Part shown: piece after piece, positions 1 to 8,325 of the stretch
How the letters are laid out: every line of letters begins with the position of its first letter
Numbering within the stretch: the first letter of the stretch is position 1
Source: Phytobacter diazotrophicus
GTDB lineage: Bacteria; Pseudomonadota; Gammaproteobacteria; Enterobacterales; Enterobacteriaceae
Assembly: GCA_004346725.1 (NCBI GenBank)
Contig: SMDE01000004.1
Span: 62,001-126,000 of the forward strand
DNA length: 64,000 bases
Direction of reading: 5' to 3'
Made by a program: the position numbers and the translations under genes
The notes under the pieces: generated by a model
The model's input: only the letters and a program-made list of their open reading frames with translations
What the model was told of the DNA's origin: nothing
The model's database searches: none

Positions 1-638
1 AAGGTGAACGCCCGACCTCGCCGGATGGCACTCATATGGCGCCGATTATGGCGCACGGACTGGCGACCAACTCCATTGGCTATCTGGTGACTGACGATAA
101 TGCCATGGTGTGGCGAGGCCCAATGGCCAGCAAGGCGCTCCTGCAACTGCTGCAAGAATCTATGTGGCCCGATCTTGACTATCTGGTACTCGACATGCCG
201 CCGGGCACTGGCGACATCCAGCTTACCCTGGCGCAGAATATTCCGGTTACCGGCGCGGTGGTGGTGACCACGCCGCAGGATATCGCGCTGATTGATGCCA
301 AAAAAGGCATTGTGATGTTCGAGAAAGTGGAAGTACCGGTGCTGGGTATCGTGGAAAACATGAGCATGCATATTTGCAGCAACTGTGGTCATCACGAGCC
401 GATTTTCGGTACCGGCGGGGCAGAGAAACTGGCCGGGCAGTACCACACGCAACTGCTGGGGCAACTGCCACTGCACATTAGCCTGCGTGAAGATCTCGAC
501 CGGGGGCAACCGACGGTGGTCAGCCGTCCGGACAGCGAGTTCACCGGTTTGTATCGCAAGCTGGCGGGGCGCGTTGCGGCGCAACTCTACTGGCAGGGTG
601 AAGTGATTCCCGGTGATATCGCGTTTCGCGCGGTATAA
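1..638 (+). CDS. mrp: Mrp/ApbC iron-sulfur cluster carrier ATPase, 3' part
   Basis: This is the C-terminal ~210 residues of the P-loop NTPase Mrp (ApbC), a cytosolic carrier that binds and transfers Fe-S clusters. The reading frame is open from base 3, so the N-terminus and Walker A lie upstream of the window. Visible features are the Walker-B-like segment LVLDMPPGTGD, the ATPase segment TTPQDIALIDAKKG, and the CSNCGHHEP segment whose CxxC pair binds the bridging Fe-S cluster. The end, GEVIPGDIAFRAV, matches the end of the E. coli protein as I remember it. In E. coli mrp lies back to back with metG, which would be just outside this window. The gene converges on the acetyltransferase gene, with a hairpin between them. 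Confidence 0.95.
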   Translation, partial: GERPTSPDGTHMAPIMAHGLATNSIGYLVTDDNAMVWRGPMASKALLQLLQESMWPDLDYLVLDMPPGTGDIQLTLAQNIPVTGAVVVTTPQDIALIDAKKGIVMFEKVEVPVLGIVENMSMHICSNCGHHEPIFGTGGAEKLAGQYHTQLLGQLPLHISLREDLDRGQPTVVSRPDSEFTGLYRKLAGRVAAQLYWQGEVIPGDIAFRAV

Positions 639-646
639 ATGGATAA

Positions 647-666
647 GGCTGCCCGTCAGGGCAGCC
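647..666. terminator. Hairpin between convergent mrp and acetyltransferase genes
   Basis: There is a perfect 8-bp stem (647-654 with 659-666, ggctgccc/gggcagcc) and a 4-base loop holding the stop codon of the minus-strand gene. It sits 8 bases after the mrp stop. Neither side has a strong U tract, so it is a probable bidirectional terminator or RNA-end hairpin rather than a certain one. Confidence 0.5.
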
Positions 667-1081
667 GATAATGCATGAGCAGATAGTTCCCGTCCGGCGA
701 TGTGCCTTCCGCTTCAACGTGCCAGCCATGGTGCTGATAAAACGCCAGCGCGTGGTGGTTTTGCACCAGACATTTCAGTGAACCTGTACTGGTAAATTCA
801 GACTGCACTTTTTTCAGCAGCGCGCTGCCGACCCCTTTGCCTTGTGCATTCGGGTCAACAAACAGGCTATGCAGAAAATTGTCGTTCACATACACGGCGG
901 CAAAACCAAGCCGGTGCCCGTCTTCTTCCGCCACCCAGATGGTTTCATCACGGGTAACGGCGTCAAAATCTTCCAGTTGCCAGTCGCTACCGTCCAGCCA
1001 TGTCCAGTTTGCCCTGCGGGAATGCAGGAACAATGTACGCAGAAAAGGGCGGTCGTTCTCTTGCCAGGGGCGAATAATCAA
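656..1081 (-). CDS. GNAT family N-acetyltransferase
   Basis: A 141-residue protein with one GNAT fold. The N-terminal strand is MIIRPWQENDRPFL. The central strands (GFAAVYVNDNFLHSLFVDP) lead into the acetyl-CoA pyrophosphate loop QGKGVGSALL at about residues 80-90, and the C-terminal segment is ALAFYQHHGWHVE, typical of the family. It should transfer an acetyl group from acetyl-CoA to an amine; the substrate cannot be read from sequence. The start is TTG: an AGGA lies 7 bases upstream and homologous GNATs begin at this point. It converges on mrp. It is not one of the E. coli genes I know at this locus, so it is probably accessory. Confidence 0.85.
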   Translation of the reverse strand: MIIRPWQENDRPFLRTLFLHSRRANWTWLDGSDWQLEDFDAVTRDETIWVAEEDGHRLGFAAVYVNDNFLHSLFVDPNAQGKGVGSALLKKVQSEFTSTGSLKCLVQNHHALAFYQHHGWHVEAEGTSPDGNYLLMHYRLP

Positions 1082-1096
1082 TAGGATTTCCTGAAA

Positions 1097-1429
1097 TTAA
1101 CGGTGGTAAAAGATGTCGCCATTGTAGGCTTTCAAAATTTTACCGTCGGCGTCCGTGATAAGCACGTAATTTCCACCCATATAGGTCCAGTGGCTACCCG
1201 GATCAGGCGCAGGCAAATTGCGCAGATTCCACTGCTTAATGTTGTACTCTTCGCTACGGTACATTTCGGGCACCGTATCGCCGATGGTGAATTTAGTAAA
1301 ATCGGCAACAAAATCCTTCACTTCATAAGACTGGGTTCCGCCTGTCGCGGCAGGGGTTTGCGGTGCAGCAAAAGTCGCACTGGCCGTTGCCAATAATGTT
1401 CCCAGAAGCAACATTTTTGTTTTACCCAT
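1097..1429 (-). CDS. rcnB: RcnB periplasmic Ni/Co homeostasis protein
   Basis: A 110-residue exported protein closely resembling E. coli RcnB (YohN). The Sec signal peptide covers residues 1-21 (MGKTKMLLL..ATFA, cleaved before AP). The mature part has the family segments GDTVPEMYRSEEYNIKQW, LRNLPAPDPGSHWTYMGG and the terminal YNGDIFYHR. In E. coli RcnB is needed in the periplasm to balance nickel and cobalt efflux by the inner-membrane pump RcnA, under the repressor RcnR. Here neither rcnA nor rcnR is adjacent: the next gene upstream is an alcohol dehydrogenase-like gene. A GGAGAG lies just before the ATG. The identification is firm; whether the nickel/cobalt role holds depends on an rcnA elsewhere in the genome. 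Confidence 0.9.
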   Translation of the reverse strand: MGKTKMLLLGTLLATASATFAAPQTPAATGGTQSYEVKDFVADFTKFTIGDTVPEMYRSEEYNIKQWNLRNLPAPDPGSHWTYMGGNYVLITDADGKILKAYNGDIFYHR

Positions 1430-1641
1430 AATCTCTCCAGGTGTCGTGGGTTTTCATTTCGCGGGGCTTATCATCGACTACCGTCTGGCGACGTCGCAAC
1501 CGCGAAAATGTTATGAAAATAATGCTTTGGTAAAAAGTGTAAGCAAAAGAAGAGAACAGCAGGAGAGGCGGAACGCTTTTTTCGCTATCCGCCTGAGTAT
1601 AAAAGTGTTTTTAAGAGAAATCCTGGCTATATTTCAATGCG

Positions 1642-2658
1642 TTAGTGCGCAGAAAATCCTTCCAGCACGATTTTGCCTACCGCACGGTGCGTTTCAAGCA
1701 ACTGGTGCGCTTTACGCAGATTTTGTGCGTTGATGGCGCCGAAGTGTTCTCCCAGCGTGGTTTTGATAACCCCATCATCGATAAGTGCGGCGACACGCGC
1801 CAGTAAACGGTGTTGCTCCGCGATATCGGCGGTCCCGAACATGGAGCGGGTAAACATAAATTCCCAGTGCAGAGAAATGCTTTTCACTTTTAAGGGCACA
1901 GCGTCAAGTGATTGCGGATCGTCAATCAGGGCCAGTTTGCCTTGTGGTTGCAGGGCGTTGATCAACTGCTGATAGTGCTGCTCCGTGTTGTTGAGGCTGG
2001 CAACGTGGCTGACCTGCTTAATGCCAATGCGCGCCAGCTCCTCGGTTAACGGTTTGCTGTGATCGATAACATGGTGCGCGCCCAACTCGCTAACCCACTG
2101 CTGGCTTTGCGGGCGGGATGCCGTGCCAATCACCGTCAGACGGGTCAATTTACGCGCCAGTTGCGTCAGAATAGAGCCTACGCCGCCTGCGGCACCGACA
2201 ATCAGCAGTACGTCGCCTTCGTTGCCCTCTTCACGTACGCCTAAACGGTCAAACAACATTTCCCAGGCGGTAATGGCGGTCAGCGGGAGGGCCGCGGCAG
2301 AGGCGAAATCCAGCGAGGCAGGTTTGTGGGCGGCAATGCGCTCATCCACCAGTTGAAATTCGCTGTTACTGCCAGGACGGGTCAATGCCCCGGCATACCA
2401 GACTTCGTCGCCGGGCTTAAATAACGTGACCTTGTCGCCAACGGCGGTAACCACTCCGGTCGCATCCCAGCCCAGTACGCGGGGTTTATCGGCGTTAAAC
2501 CCGGCGCGGACTTTGGTATCCACCGGGTTAACAGAGATGGCTTTCACTTCGACCAGCACATCATGACCTTCGGCTTTCGGTGTCGGTAATTCAATGTCGG
2601 TTAAAAAGTCAATGTTGCTGCCGTTCTGTGCGGCCTGAGTAATAGCAATAGCTTTCAT
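1642..2658 (-). CDS. Zinc-type alcohol dehydrogenase-like / quinone oxidoreductase family protein
   Basis: A 338-residue medium-chain dehydrogenase/reductase. The N-terminal GroES-like domain (about 1-125) contains VLVEVKAISVNPVDTKVRAG and LGWDATGVVTAVG. The Rossmann domain carries the nucleotide loop VGAAGGVGSILTQLA near residue 155. The Cys/His ligands of true zinc alcohol dehydrogenases are not evident, which puts it with the zinc-independent quinone oxidoreductase-like group despite the usual family name; NADPH is the likely cofactor. I chose the ATG at 2656-2658 because GGAG lies 5 bases upstream; an in-frame GTG two codons earlier is less well placed. It stands alone between rcnB and a 380-base gene-free stretch. 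The substrate is unknown. Confidence 0.85.
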   Translation of the reverse strand: MKAIAITQAAQNGSNIDFLTDIELPTPKAEGHDVLVEVKAISVNPVDTKVRAGFNADKPRVLGWDATGVVTAVGDKVTLFKPGDEVWYAGALTRPGSNSEFQLVDERIAAHKPASLDFASAAALPLTAITAWEMLFDRLGVREEGNEGDVLLIVGAAGGVGSILTQLARKLTRLTVIGTASRPQSQQWVSELGAHHVIDHSKPLTEELARIGIKQVSHVASLNNTEQHYQQLINALQPQGKLALIDDPQSLDAVPLKVKSISLHWEFMFTRSMFGTADIAEQHRLLARVAALIDDGVIKTTLGEHFGAINAQNLRKAHQLLETHRAVGKIVLEGFSAH

Positions 2659-3040
2659 AAACACTCCGTGATTTCAGTATTCGTCAGGGGATGTGTTAAT
2701 GCTAGTTCGCCAGGGGGCAGGTGAAAAACCCGCGCGGGAGGGGAGCACTTATCCTCCAGAAGTGAAAATAGCGTGCGATGCCTCAACGCTGAAAGTTCCT
2801 TGCGGTGAGCAGTGACAGAGCGCTACTCAGTATGGCAGAGTGCTGTGCACGGTATTTTGGGCTGAGCAGCCGAGCGCAACGGGTTCAATGATTTCAGTTG
2901 CGACCTCCTGATATTGCAGCCAGTGGTGCTGTTACTATTTATTTTTAAACTCAATATTGCCTTTTCTATCGACTGAATTGATTAATTTCTTTTAACTTTT
3001 TGCCGATGGTACTGTTAATTACCCGGCGAAGGAGGTTGCT
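2659..3040. other. Gene-free stretch upstream of the dehydrogenase gene
   Basis: About 380 bases with no convincing ORF on either strand. It should hold the promoter of the minus-strand dehydrogenase gene and that of the small exported-protein gene starting at 3041. I see no clear hairpin, repeat or RNA gene. It lies where E. coli carries rcnR/rcnA, so it could be a decayed remnant, but nothing recognisable remains. Confidence 0.4.
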
Positions 3041-3286
3041 TTGAAACGGATTCTTATTGTGATGTTGGGCGTTGGCATATGCGCTGGCGCTCTTGCTGAT
3101 TCGGGATCCCCGCAACTGAAACTGGAAAGCCAGAGGCTGATTCGCGAGGCTGGCCATGAATGCAACAAGGTGGAAGGCGTTTATCCTTCCGCGTTCGGCG
3201 GTTCTCTGATTGTGATTTGTGATGATTCGCACAGGTACACGATCAAGAATAAAGATGGCCGCTATGTCGTTGGTGTGGCTGAGTAA
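3041..3286 (+). CDS. Small exported protein of unknown function
   Basis: An 81-residue protein with a clear Sec signal peptide (MKRILIVMLGVGICAGALA, cleaved before DS) and a ~62-residue mature part. Two cysteines (in HECNK and VICDD) could form a disulfide. The start is TTG at 3041, supported by a strong GGAGG at 3031-3035 spaced five bases away. The mature domain is charged and ends in a YTIKNKDGRYVVGV strand pair. I do not recognise the family. It lies 12 bases before the zinc-ribbon membrane protein gene and probably forms a two-gene unit with it. Confidence 0.65.
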   Translation: MKRILIVMLGVGICAGALADSGSPQLKLESQRLIREAGHECNKVEGVYPSAFGGSLIVICDDSHRYTIKNKDGRYVVGVAE

Positions 3287-3298
3287 GGCGCATTCATT

Positions 3299-3931
3299 AT
3301 GGCAATGAAGTCATGCCGGGAGTGTGGCAAGCCCGTATCCTCAGCGGCAAAGGTTTGTCCTGTCTGCGGGATAAAAGAACCGTATCAATCTCCGGTTCGA
3401 GGAGTCATATTTATTGCAATTGTCGTCATTGCCATTTTTAAAGGGTGCAGTAGTGGGGGAAGTTCTGATAATTCATACCATTCAAATGATGTCGCCAACA
3501 GCAATGCACCGATAAGCCAATCTTTTGTTTCGCCAGATGTTGTTAAACTAAGACGAGCTTCGCCAGTTAATCTTTCTCCTGCTGCCACAACACCTTTTAC
3601 TGCTGCTCAGGTTTGCAAAGCCGCTATCGCGGGTATGTTCGGACGTAAAATCAATATAATCAAAGCTACGAATGCAAAAATAGCAGGCGTGTTTACGTTG
3701 TCATACCGTCGTCCTTTGGATGGTCAGCGTTTTTCATTCGACTGTAAGCTTTCTGACAATAATGTTATCTGGAGGGAGTCAGGGCAAAGTTCAGCTCGCT
3801 GGGATGGCTCAGGCAATGTTGAATACAATGTGGTGTTTGCTGTTATAAATACTTCTCTCACCATCACGGAATTACATGCCGATTCTGATGATGTTATATA
3901 CAAATTTGCAATGAAGGATTTTCGTAAATGA
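3299..3931 (+). CDS. Zinc-ribbon, single-pass membrane protein of unknown function
   Basis: A 210-residue protein. Residues 1-30 form a short zinc ribbon with two CxxC knuckles (SCREC and VCPVC). One transmembrane helix follows at about 36-50 (GVIFIAIVVIAIFKGC), then a Ser/Asn-rich linker and a C-terminal domain (about 100-210) with two Cys (VCKAA, FDCKL). The layout suggests a cytoplasmic N-terminal ribbon and an exported C-terminal domain. Such zinc-ribbon/TM proteins are common in accessory and phage-derived DNA, usually with unknown roles. The frame stops at a TGA (3929-3931) but stays open for a further 53 codons, so the gene may be truncated (see the next entry). Confidence 0.6.
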   Translation: MAMKSCRECGKPVSSAAKVCPVCGIKEPYQSPVRGVIFIAIVVIAIFKGCSSGGSSDNSYHSNDVANSNAPISQSFVSPDVVKLRRASPVNLSPAATTPFTAAQVCKAAIAGMFGRKINIIKATNAKIAGVFTLSYRRPLDGQRFSFDCKLSDNNVIWRESGQSSARWDGSGNVEYNVVFAVINTSLTITELHADSDDVIYKFAMKDFRK

Positions 3932-3946
3932 TATTCCAGGGGGAGT

Positions 3947-4093
3947 GTGACGAGGCCTTTTACCCAGCCGGGTGGTGCCAAAGCATATCTATCGACTTAC
4001 CGACGCTTTAGTAAGGAAAGTGGGTTTGCCGTTTACAAGACTTCTCCGTGGCTTTATCCTGATCCTGGATTAACAAACGTTAATCGCAAGTAA
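3947..4093 (+). pseudogene. Possible 48-codon ORF or detached 3' end of the zinc-ribbon gene
   Basis: This frame is open from just after the TGA of the zinc-ribbon gene to a TAA at 4091-4093 and reads like real protein, for example KAYLSTYRRFSKESGF followed by VYKTSPWLYPDPGL. It is in the same frame as the upstream gene. It is therefore either the remnant of a longer gene cut by a nonsense mutation, or a separate small gene starting at GTG 3947 behind AGGGGGA (3938-3944). The gene-like composition is what I see; neither option can be settled from the window. Confidence 0.35.
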
Positions 4094-4104
4094 TTGATTT
4101 TATT

Positions 4105-4185
4105 TGACTCGGGGTGCCCCTTTTCACAAAGGGCTGAGAAATACCCGTACCACCTGATCTGGATAATGCCAGCGTAGGGAAGTCA
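4105..4185 (+). promoter_or_regulatory. TPP riboswitch (THI element)
   Basis: The conserved thi-box segments are all present in order: gactcggggtgcccc (P1/P2 side), ggctgagaaatacccg (the pyrimidine-sensing CUGAGA core), then acctgatctggataatgcc and agcgtaggga(agt). It lies directly upstream of thiM, as in E. coli, where TPP binding to the thiM riboswitch blocks translation initiation. The downstream sequence fits that mechanism (see the hairpin at 4190-4222). Confidence 0.97.
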
Positions 4186-4189
4186 GATG

Positions 4190-4222
4190 CCTGCCCGGCA
4201 TCCCTTCTTCACGCCGGGCAGG
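4190..4222 (+). promoter_or_regulatory. Shine-Dalgarno-sequestering hairpin of the thiM riboswitch
   Basis: A perfect 10-bp stem (cctgcccggc at 4190-4199 with gccgggcagg at 4213-4222). The descending arm takes in the first two bases of the thiM Shine-Dalgarno GGAG (4221-4224). There is no U tract, so it is read as a translational rather than transcriptional expression platform; that is an inference from position. Confidence 0.7.
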
Positions 4223-4231
4223 AGCGAATCG

Positions 4232-5020
4232 ATGCAACCTGACCTGCTTCACCGTGCGCAAATCGCGCAAATTCTTCAGCAATTCCGTCAATGTAAGCCG
4301 CTTGTCCACTGCATGACCAACGATGTGGTGCAGACCTTTACGGCCAATGTTCTGCTGGCGTTGGGGGCGTCCCCGGCGATGGTGATTGACCGCGACGAAG
4401 CGCAGCAATTTGCCGCCATTGCTGACGTGCTGCTGATTAATGTCGGCACACTGACCCGGGAACGCGCCGATGCGATGCACGCGGCCATCTTGAGCGCTAA
4501 TGCCGCCCGTAAACCCTGGACGCTGGATCCGGTTGCCGTCGGGGCATTAACCTTCCGCAGCGATTTTTGTCGTGAGCTTTTGACTTTGCAGCCAGCCGCC
4601 ATACGCGGTAACGCTTCGGAAATTATGGCGCTTGCCGGGATGAGTGCCGGAGGGCGCGGTGTCGACACTACCGATACCGCCATTGCCGCGCTGCCTGCGG
4701 CCCAGGCGCTGGCACGCCAGACGGGGGCTACTGTTGCGGTAACCGGTGAGGTGGATTACATCACCGATGGTCTTCGCACCCTGCGCGTTACGGGGGGCGA
4801 CCCGCTGATGACCCGAGTGGTGGGAACAGGCTGCGCACTGTCTGCGGTGGTAGCCGCCTGCTGCGCATTACCCGGCGATCGCCTGTATAACGTGGCGGCG
4901 GCCTGCGCCTTTATGGCACAGGCAGGCAGTCTGGCCGTGGCGACCACGCGCGGGCCTGGCAGCTTTATCCCGGCTTTTCTCGATGCCCTCTATGCGCTTC
5001 ACGGGGAGGTGCTGGTATGA
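4232..5020 (+). CDS. thiM: Hydroxyethylthiazole kinase ThiM
   Basis: A 262-residue cytosolic kinase of the thiamine salvage pathway that phosphorylates 4-methyl-5-(2-hydroxyethyl)thiazole with ATP. Family segments are [27 protein letters not shown] near the N-terminus (20-50), [11 protein letters not shown] (~96-106), [12 protein letters not shown] (~125-136) and the anion-hole/catalytic loop GTGCALSA (198-205). The ATG at 4232 was chosen because GGAG precedes it by 7 bases and the E. coli protein starts at the equivalent MQ.DLL; an upstream in-frame ATG at 4187 lies inside the riboswitch hairpin. It overlaps thiD by 4 bases (ATGA), implying coupled translation. Confidence 0.97.
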   Translation: MQPDLLHRAQIAQILQQFRQCKPLVHCMTNDVVQTFTANVLLALGASPAMVIDRDEAQQFAAIADVLLINVGTLTRERADAMHAAILSANAARKPWTLDPVAVGALTFRSDFCRELLTLQPAAIRGNASEIMALAGMSAGGRGVDTTDTAIAALPAAQALARQTGATVAVTGEVDYITDGLRTLRVTGGDPLMTRVVGTGCALSAVVAACCALPGDRLYNVAAACAFMAQAGSLAVATTRGPGSFIPAFLDALYALHGEVLV

Positions 5021-5817
5021 AACGGATCAACGCACTGACCATTGCCGGAACGGATCCCAGCGGCGGGGCGGGTATTCAGGCCGATTTGAAAACTTTTTCG
5101 GCGCTGGGCGCCTACGGCTGTTCGGTCATTACCGCGCTGGTGGCGCAAAATACCCGCGGCGTACAGTCGGTTTATCGCATTGAACCTGATTTTGTTGCCG
5201 CGCAACTGGATTCGGTGTTCAGCGATGTGCGCATTGATACGACCAAAATCGGCATGCTGGCGGAAACCGATATTGTTGAAGCGGTGGCGGAGCGCTTGCG
5301 CCGCTATCAGGTGCAAAATGTGGTGCTCGATACCGTCATGCTGGCAAAAAGCGGTGACCCGCTGCTTTCCTCCTCGGCGGTAACGGCGCTGCGACAACAT
5401 CTGTTGCCACAGGTATCACTGATTACTCCCAATCTGCCTGAGGCCGCCGCGCTGCTGGATGCCCCTCACGCCCGCAACGAACGTGAGATGCATGAGCAGG
5501 GACAGGCGTTGCTGGCGCTGGGATGCGAAGCGGTATTAATCAAAGGCGGGCATCTGGATAACGATGAAAGCCCGGACTGGCTGTTTACCCGTAATGGCAC
5601 TGAACGTTTTACCGCCCCCCGAATAAAAACCAAAAATACCCACGGCACGGGCTGTACGCTGTCGGCCGCCCTGGCGGCACTGCGTCCACGTCACGCGGAC
5701 TGGGCTTCAACGGTCAATGAGGCCAAGCGCTGGCTGTCAGCGGCGCTGGCCCAGGCAGACACGCTGGAGGTGGGACATGGCATCGGCCCGGTACACCATT
5801 TTCATGCGTGGTGGTGA
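5017..5817 (+). CDS. thiD: Hydroxymethylpyrimidine / HMP-phosphate kinase ThiD
   Basis: A 266-residue bifunctional kinase that phosphorylates hydroxymethylpyrimidine and then HMP-P to HMP-PP, the pyrimidine donor for thiamine phosphate synthesis. It shows the ribokinase-like start [22 protein letters not shown] (residues 6-27), the [14 protein letters not shown] segment (104-117), and the anion-hole motif GTGCTLSA (210-217) with the catalytic Cys. The length and the HHFHAWW end match E. coli ThiD. It is cotranscribed with thiM through a 4-base overlap and so shares TPP control. Confidence 0.97.
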   Translation: MKRINALTIAGTDPSGGAGIQADLKTFSALGAYGCSVITALVAQNTRGVQSVYRIEPDFVAAQLDSVFSDVRIDTTKIGMLAETDIVEAVAERLRRYQVQNVVLDTVMLAKSGDPLLSSSAVTALRQHLLPQVSLITPNLPEAAALLDAPHARNEREMHEQGQALLALGCEAVLIKGGHLDNDESPDWLFTRNGTERFTAPRIKTKNTHGTGCTLSAALAALRPRHADWASTVNEAKRWLSAALAQADTLEVGHGIGPVHHFHAWW

Positions 5818-5847
5818 GGGGGCCCCGAATGGCGCTACACGTAATAC

Positions 5848-5880
5848 GTAGCCCGGCTTAGCGTAGCGCCAGCCGGGTGG
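5848..5880. repeat. REP-like palindrome downstream of thiD
   Basis: A GC-rich imperfect palindrome (gcccggct...agccgggt, outer arms 5851-5858/5871-5878) begins GTAGCCCGG and carries the gcgtagcgcc core typical of enterobacterial REP units. It lies between thiD and fbaB, a usual place for REPs, and may protect the thiMD mRNA 3' end. Confidence 0.65.
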
Positions 5881-6067
5881 GGAATCGGGGGCAAAATAGT
5901 AAGCTTCGCACAGCGGTAAACCACTAGCCGAAACGTGCCACCAGAAAATGCTGAAAAACGGCGATATGGTGGCAAGCCTCGACAAACGGTACCAGGCTTA
6001 TTCTGCCCATTCATCGGGTCAGGACAAACCACATCCGCCTTTGTGCGGAGCTTACGGGAGTATAGCG

Positions 6068-7120
6068 ATGACTGATATTGTGCAGTTACTAGGCAACGAT
6101 GCCGACACCCTTTTACAACACCGTTGCACGACCATTGCGGCCGACCAACTCTACCTGCCGGGAGAGGATTACGTCACCCGTGTGATGATGGATAACAACC
6201 GTCCGCCAGCGGTACTGCGTAACATGCAGACGTTGTATAACACGGGCCGACTTGCTAAAACGGGTTATCTGTCGATTTTGCCGGTTGATCAGGGTATCGA
6301 ACATTCCGCCGGGGCCTCGTTTGCTGCTAACCCGCTCTATTTCGATCCCAAAAACATCGTTGAGCTGGCAATTGAAGCCGGGTGTAACTGTGTGGCGTCC
6401 ACCTATGGGGTGCTGGCTTCTGTGGCGCGCCGCTACGCGCACCGTATTCCGTTCCTGGTCAAGCTTAACCACAACGAAACCCTCAGCTATCCCACCGAAT
6501 ATGACCAGACGCTCTATGCAAGCGTAGAGCAGGCGTTCAACATGGGGGCCGTCGCCGTTGGCGCGACCATCTATTTTGGCTCTGAGGAGTCACGTCGGCA
6601 GATTGAAGAAATTTCTGCCGCATTTGAACGAGCTCATGAGTTAGGTATGGTCACGGTGCTGTGGGCGTACCTGCGTAATCCGGCATTCAAAAAAGATGGC
6701 GTGGATTACCATGTTTCCGCCGACCTGACCGGCCAGGCTAACCATATTGCGGCAACCATCGGTGCGGACATCGTCAAACAGAAAATGGCGGAAAACAATG
6801 GCGGTTATAAAGCGGTAAACTTCGGCTATACCGATGAACGCGTCTACAGCAAGTTGACCAGTGATAACCCTATCGATCTGGTGCGCTACCAACTGGCAAA
6901 CTGCTACATGGGGCGCGCCGGCTTAATTAACTCTGGCGGCGCGGCCGGTGGTGAAACCGATTTAAGCGATGCAGTGCGCACGGCGGTTATTAATAAGCGT
7001 GCGGGCGGCATGGGCCTGATTCTTGGCCGTAAGGCGTTTAAAAAATCGATGGCCGACGGTGTGAAATTAATTAATGCCGTTCAGGATGTTTATCTCGATA
7101 AGAAAGTGACTATCGCTTAA
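6068..7120 (+). CDS. fbaB: Class I fructose-bisphosphate aldolase FbaB
   Basis: A 350-residue DhnA-type class I aldolase, a cytosolic glycolysis/gluconeogenesis enzyme that forms a Schiff base with fructose-1,6-bisphosphate or dihydroxyacetone phosphate. Recognisable segments are [20 protein letters not shown] (~70-90), [15 protein letters not shown], the [14 protein letters not shown] segment, and the phosphate-binding C-terminal half with [15 protein letters not shown]. The ATG at 6068 is preceded by GGGAG seven bases away and matches the E. coli start MTDI.QLLG; the frame is open further upstream but without conservation. A terminator follows. Confidence 0.97.
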   Translation: MTDIVQLLGNDADTLLQHRCTTIAADQLYLPGEDYVTRVMMDNNRPPAVLRNMQTLYNTGRLAKTGYLSILPVDQGIEHSAGASFAANPLYFDPKNIVELAIEAGCNCVASTYGVLASVARRYAHRIPFLVKLNHNETLSYPTEYDQTLYASVEQAFNMGAVAVGATIYFGSEESRRQIEEISAAFERAHELGMVTVLWAYLRNPAFKKDGVDYHVSADLTGQANHIAATIGADIVKQKMAENNGGYKAVNFGYTDERVYSKLTSDNPIDLVRYQLANCYMGRAGLINSGGAAGGETDLSDAVRTAVINKRAGGMGLILGRKAFKKSMADGVKLINAVQDVYLDKKVTIA

Positions 7121-7136
7121 ATACCCGCATAAATAA

Positions 7137-7175
7137 CGCATCTCTCTTCGTCAGACGGGGAGAGATGCGCTTTTC
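7137..7175 (+). terminator. Rho-independent terminator of fbaB
   Basis: A 10-bp stem (cgcatctctc 7137-7146 with gagagatgcg 7160-7169) is followed by cttttc, 17 bases after the fbaB stop codon. Confidence 0.75.
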
Positions 7176-7255
7176 AATTCTCTTCTTGCAGATATTCTCT
7201 TACGGCAATCACGGCTCTTTTTCACCCGTCGACCGCCGTCAATCTACTGTAAGGC

Positions 7256-8155
7256 TTAACGCAGTAGCGGGCAGTCAGGCGGCAGGCGGCATTTCAGCGC
7301 GCCGGGCAGAATGTTAATACTGAAATGCTGTCCGGTTAGTGGCTCGCCGTCCAGGTTAAAGGTGATATCGTGCGGTGCGCTCACCTCAAACCAGGCGGAT
7401 TTACCGTCAATGATATGCGGATTATCTTCCGGCTGGGTCAGGGTGGTGAACAGGGCAGGCAGGATCTCATCGCCGGTAAAAATACGCAGTTGCAACAGGC
7501 CGTCGTTAATGAGCGCACCAGGGCATAGCTGTTGCCCGCCGCCTGCCTGGCGTCCGTTACCGATGCCGATGACCAGCGCGTCGCCCTGCCAGTGGAAATC
7601 TTCACCCTTGATTTCGCAGCGGTCCGGCTTAAGCGTATCCATGCGCATCAGACCATGAATGATGTAGGAGACACCGCCCAACGCGGCTTTCAGTTTCTCT
7701 GGCGTTTCGGTGGTAATACGGGTACCAAACCCGCCAGTGGCCATATTGATAAAGCAGGTTTTGCCGTTCACTTCGGCAATGTCGATAGGCACCGCTTTAC
7801 CCACGATAGCGAGCTGTAGCGCTTTATCCAGTGGCTCCGGGATATCGGCGCTGGTGGCAAAATCATTCGCGGTGCCTAAAGGTAAAATCCCCAATACAGG
7901 TGGGTTGTCGCTATCACTGTGCACCAGCGCACTGGCGACCTCATTAATGGTGCCATCGCCACCGCCCGCAATCACGGTTTCGACGCCGAGTTTGATGGCT
8001 TCTGCCACATAGCGCTCTGCATCGCCTTTTTCCCAGGTGACGCGCACCTGAATGTCCATCCCTTCGTTGCGCAGGAGGGTAATGGCCTCGCGCAACATGT
8101 CGTCGCCTGCACTTTTACCGTTGAGGATCAATAAACTGCCTGGAAAATTGCTCAT
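7256..8155 (-). CDS. yegS: Lipid kinase YegS
   Basis: A 299-residue protein of the diacylglycerol/sphingosine kinase-like family; E. coli YegS phosphorylates phosphatidylglycerol in vitro. The nucleotide-binding GGGDGT loop is at residues 64-69 ([13 protein letters not shown]), followed by [13 protein letters not shown] and [16 protein letters not shown]. The C-terminal beta-sandwich contains the second conserved set (NLDGEPL). Its length and the PPDCPLLR end agree with E. coli YegS. It is monocistronic, facing away from fbaB's direction, with the CyaR RNA gene immediately upstream on the same strand. Confidence 0.95.
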   Translation of the reverse strand: MSNFPGSLLILNGKSAGDDMLREAITLLRNEGMDIQVRVTWEKGDAERYVAEAIKLGVETVIAGGGDGTINEVASALVHSDSDNPPVLGILPLGTANDFATSADIPEPLDKALQLAIVGKAVPIDIAEVNGKTCFINMATGGFGTRITTETPEKLKAALGGVSYIIHGLMRMDTLKPDRCEIKGEDFHWQGDALVIGIGNGRQAGGGQQLCPGALINDGLLQLRIFTGDEILPALFTTLTQPEDNPHIIDGKSAWFEVSAPHDITFNLDGEPLTGQHFSINILPGALKCRLPPDCPLLR

Positions 8156-8238
8156 CCTTTTCGCTCTTCGAAAATACCATGAGCAAAGTGTATCTCACGA
8201 CCGGAAAGCGCGCCTGGAAGGAAGGTAAAAGGGGAGAT

Positions 8239-8325
8239 AAAAAAATCAGCCTGCGTAAGGGAGATTACGCAGGCTAAGGAGGTGGTTCCTGGTACAGCTA
8301 GCATTTATGGGTTATGTTTTTCAGC
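8239..8325 (-). ncRNA. cyaR: CyaR (RyeE) small RNA
   Basis: Read on the minus strand, the RNA begins gctgaaaaacataacccat, contains the single-stranded seed region ccaggaaccacctcc, and ends in an 11-bp perfect stem (8248-8258 with 8265-8275, loop 8259-8264) followed by a run of seven U. This matches the Hfq-dependent CyaR RNA as I remember it from E. coli, and the position between yegS and yegQ is the same. Known E. coli targets include ompX, luxS, nadE and yqaE, which are repressed by pairing through the CCACCUCC stretch at their ribosome sites. The stem differs from the remembered E. coli one by a paired change (CG for UA), consistent with selection on structure. Confidence 0.92.
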
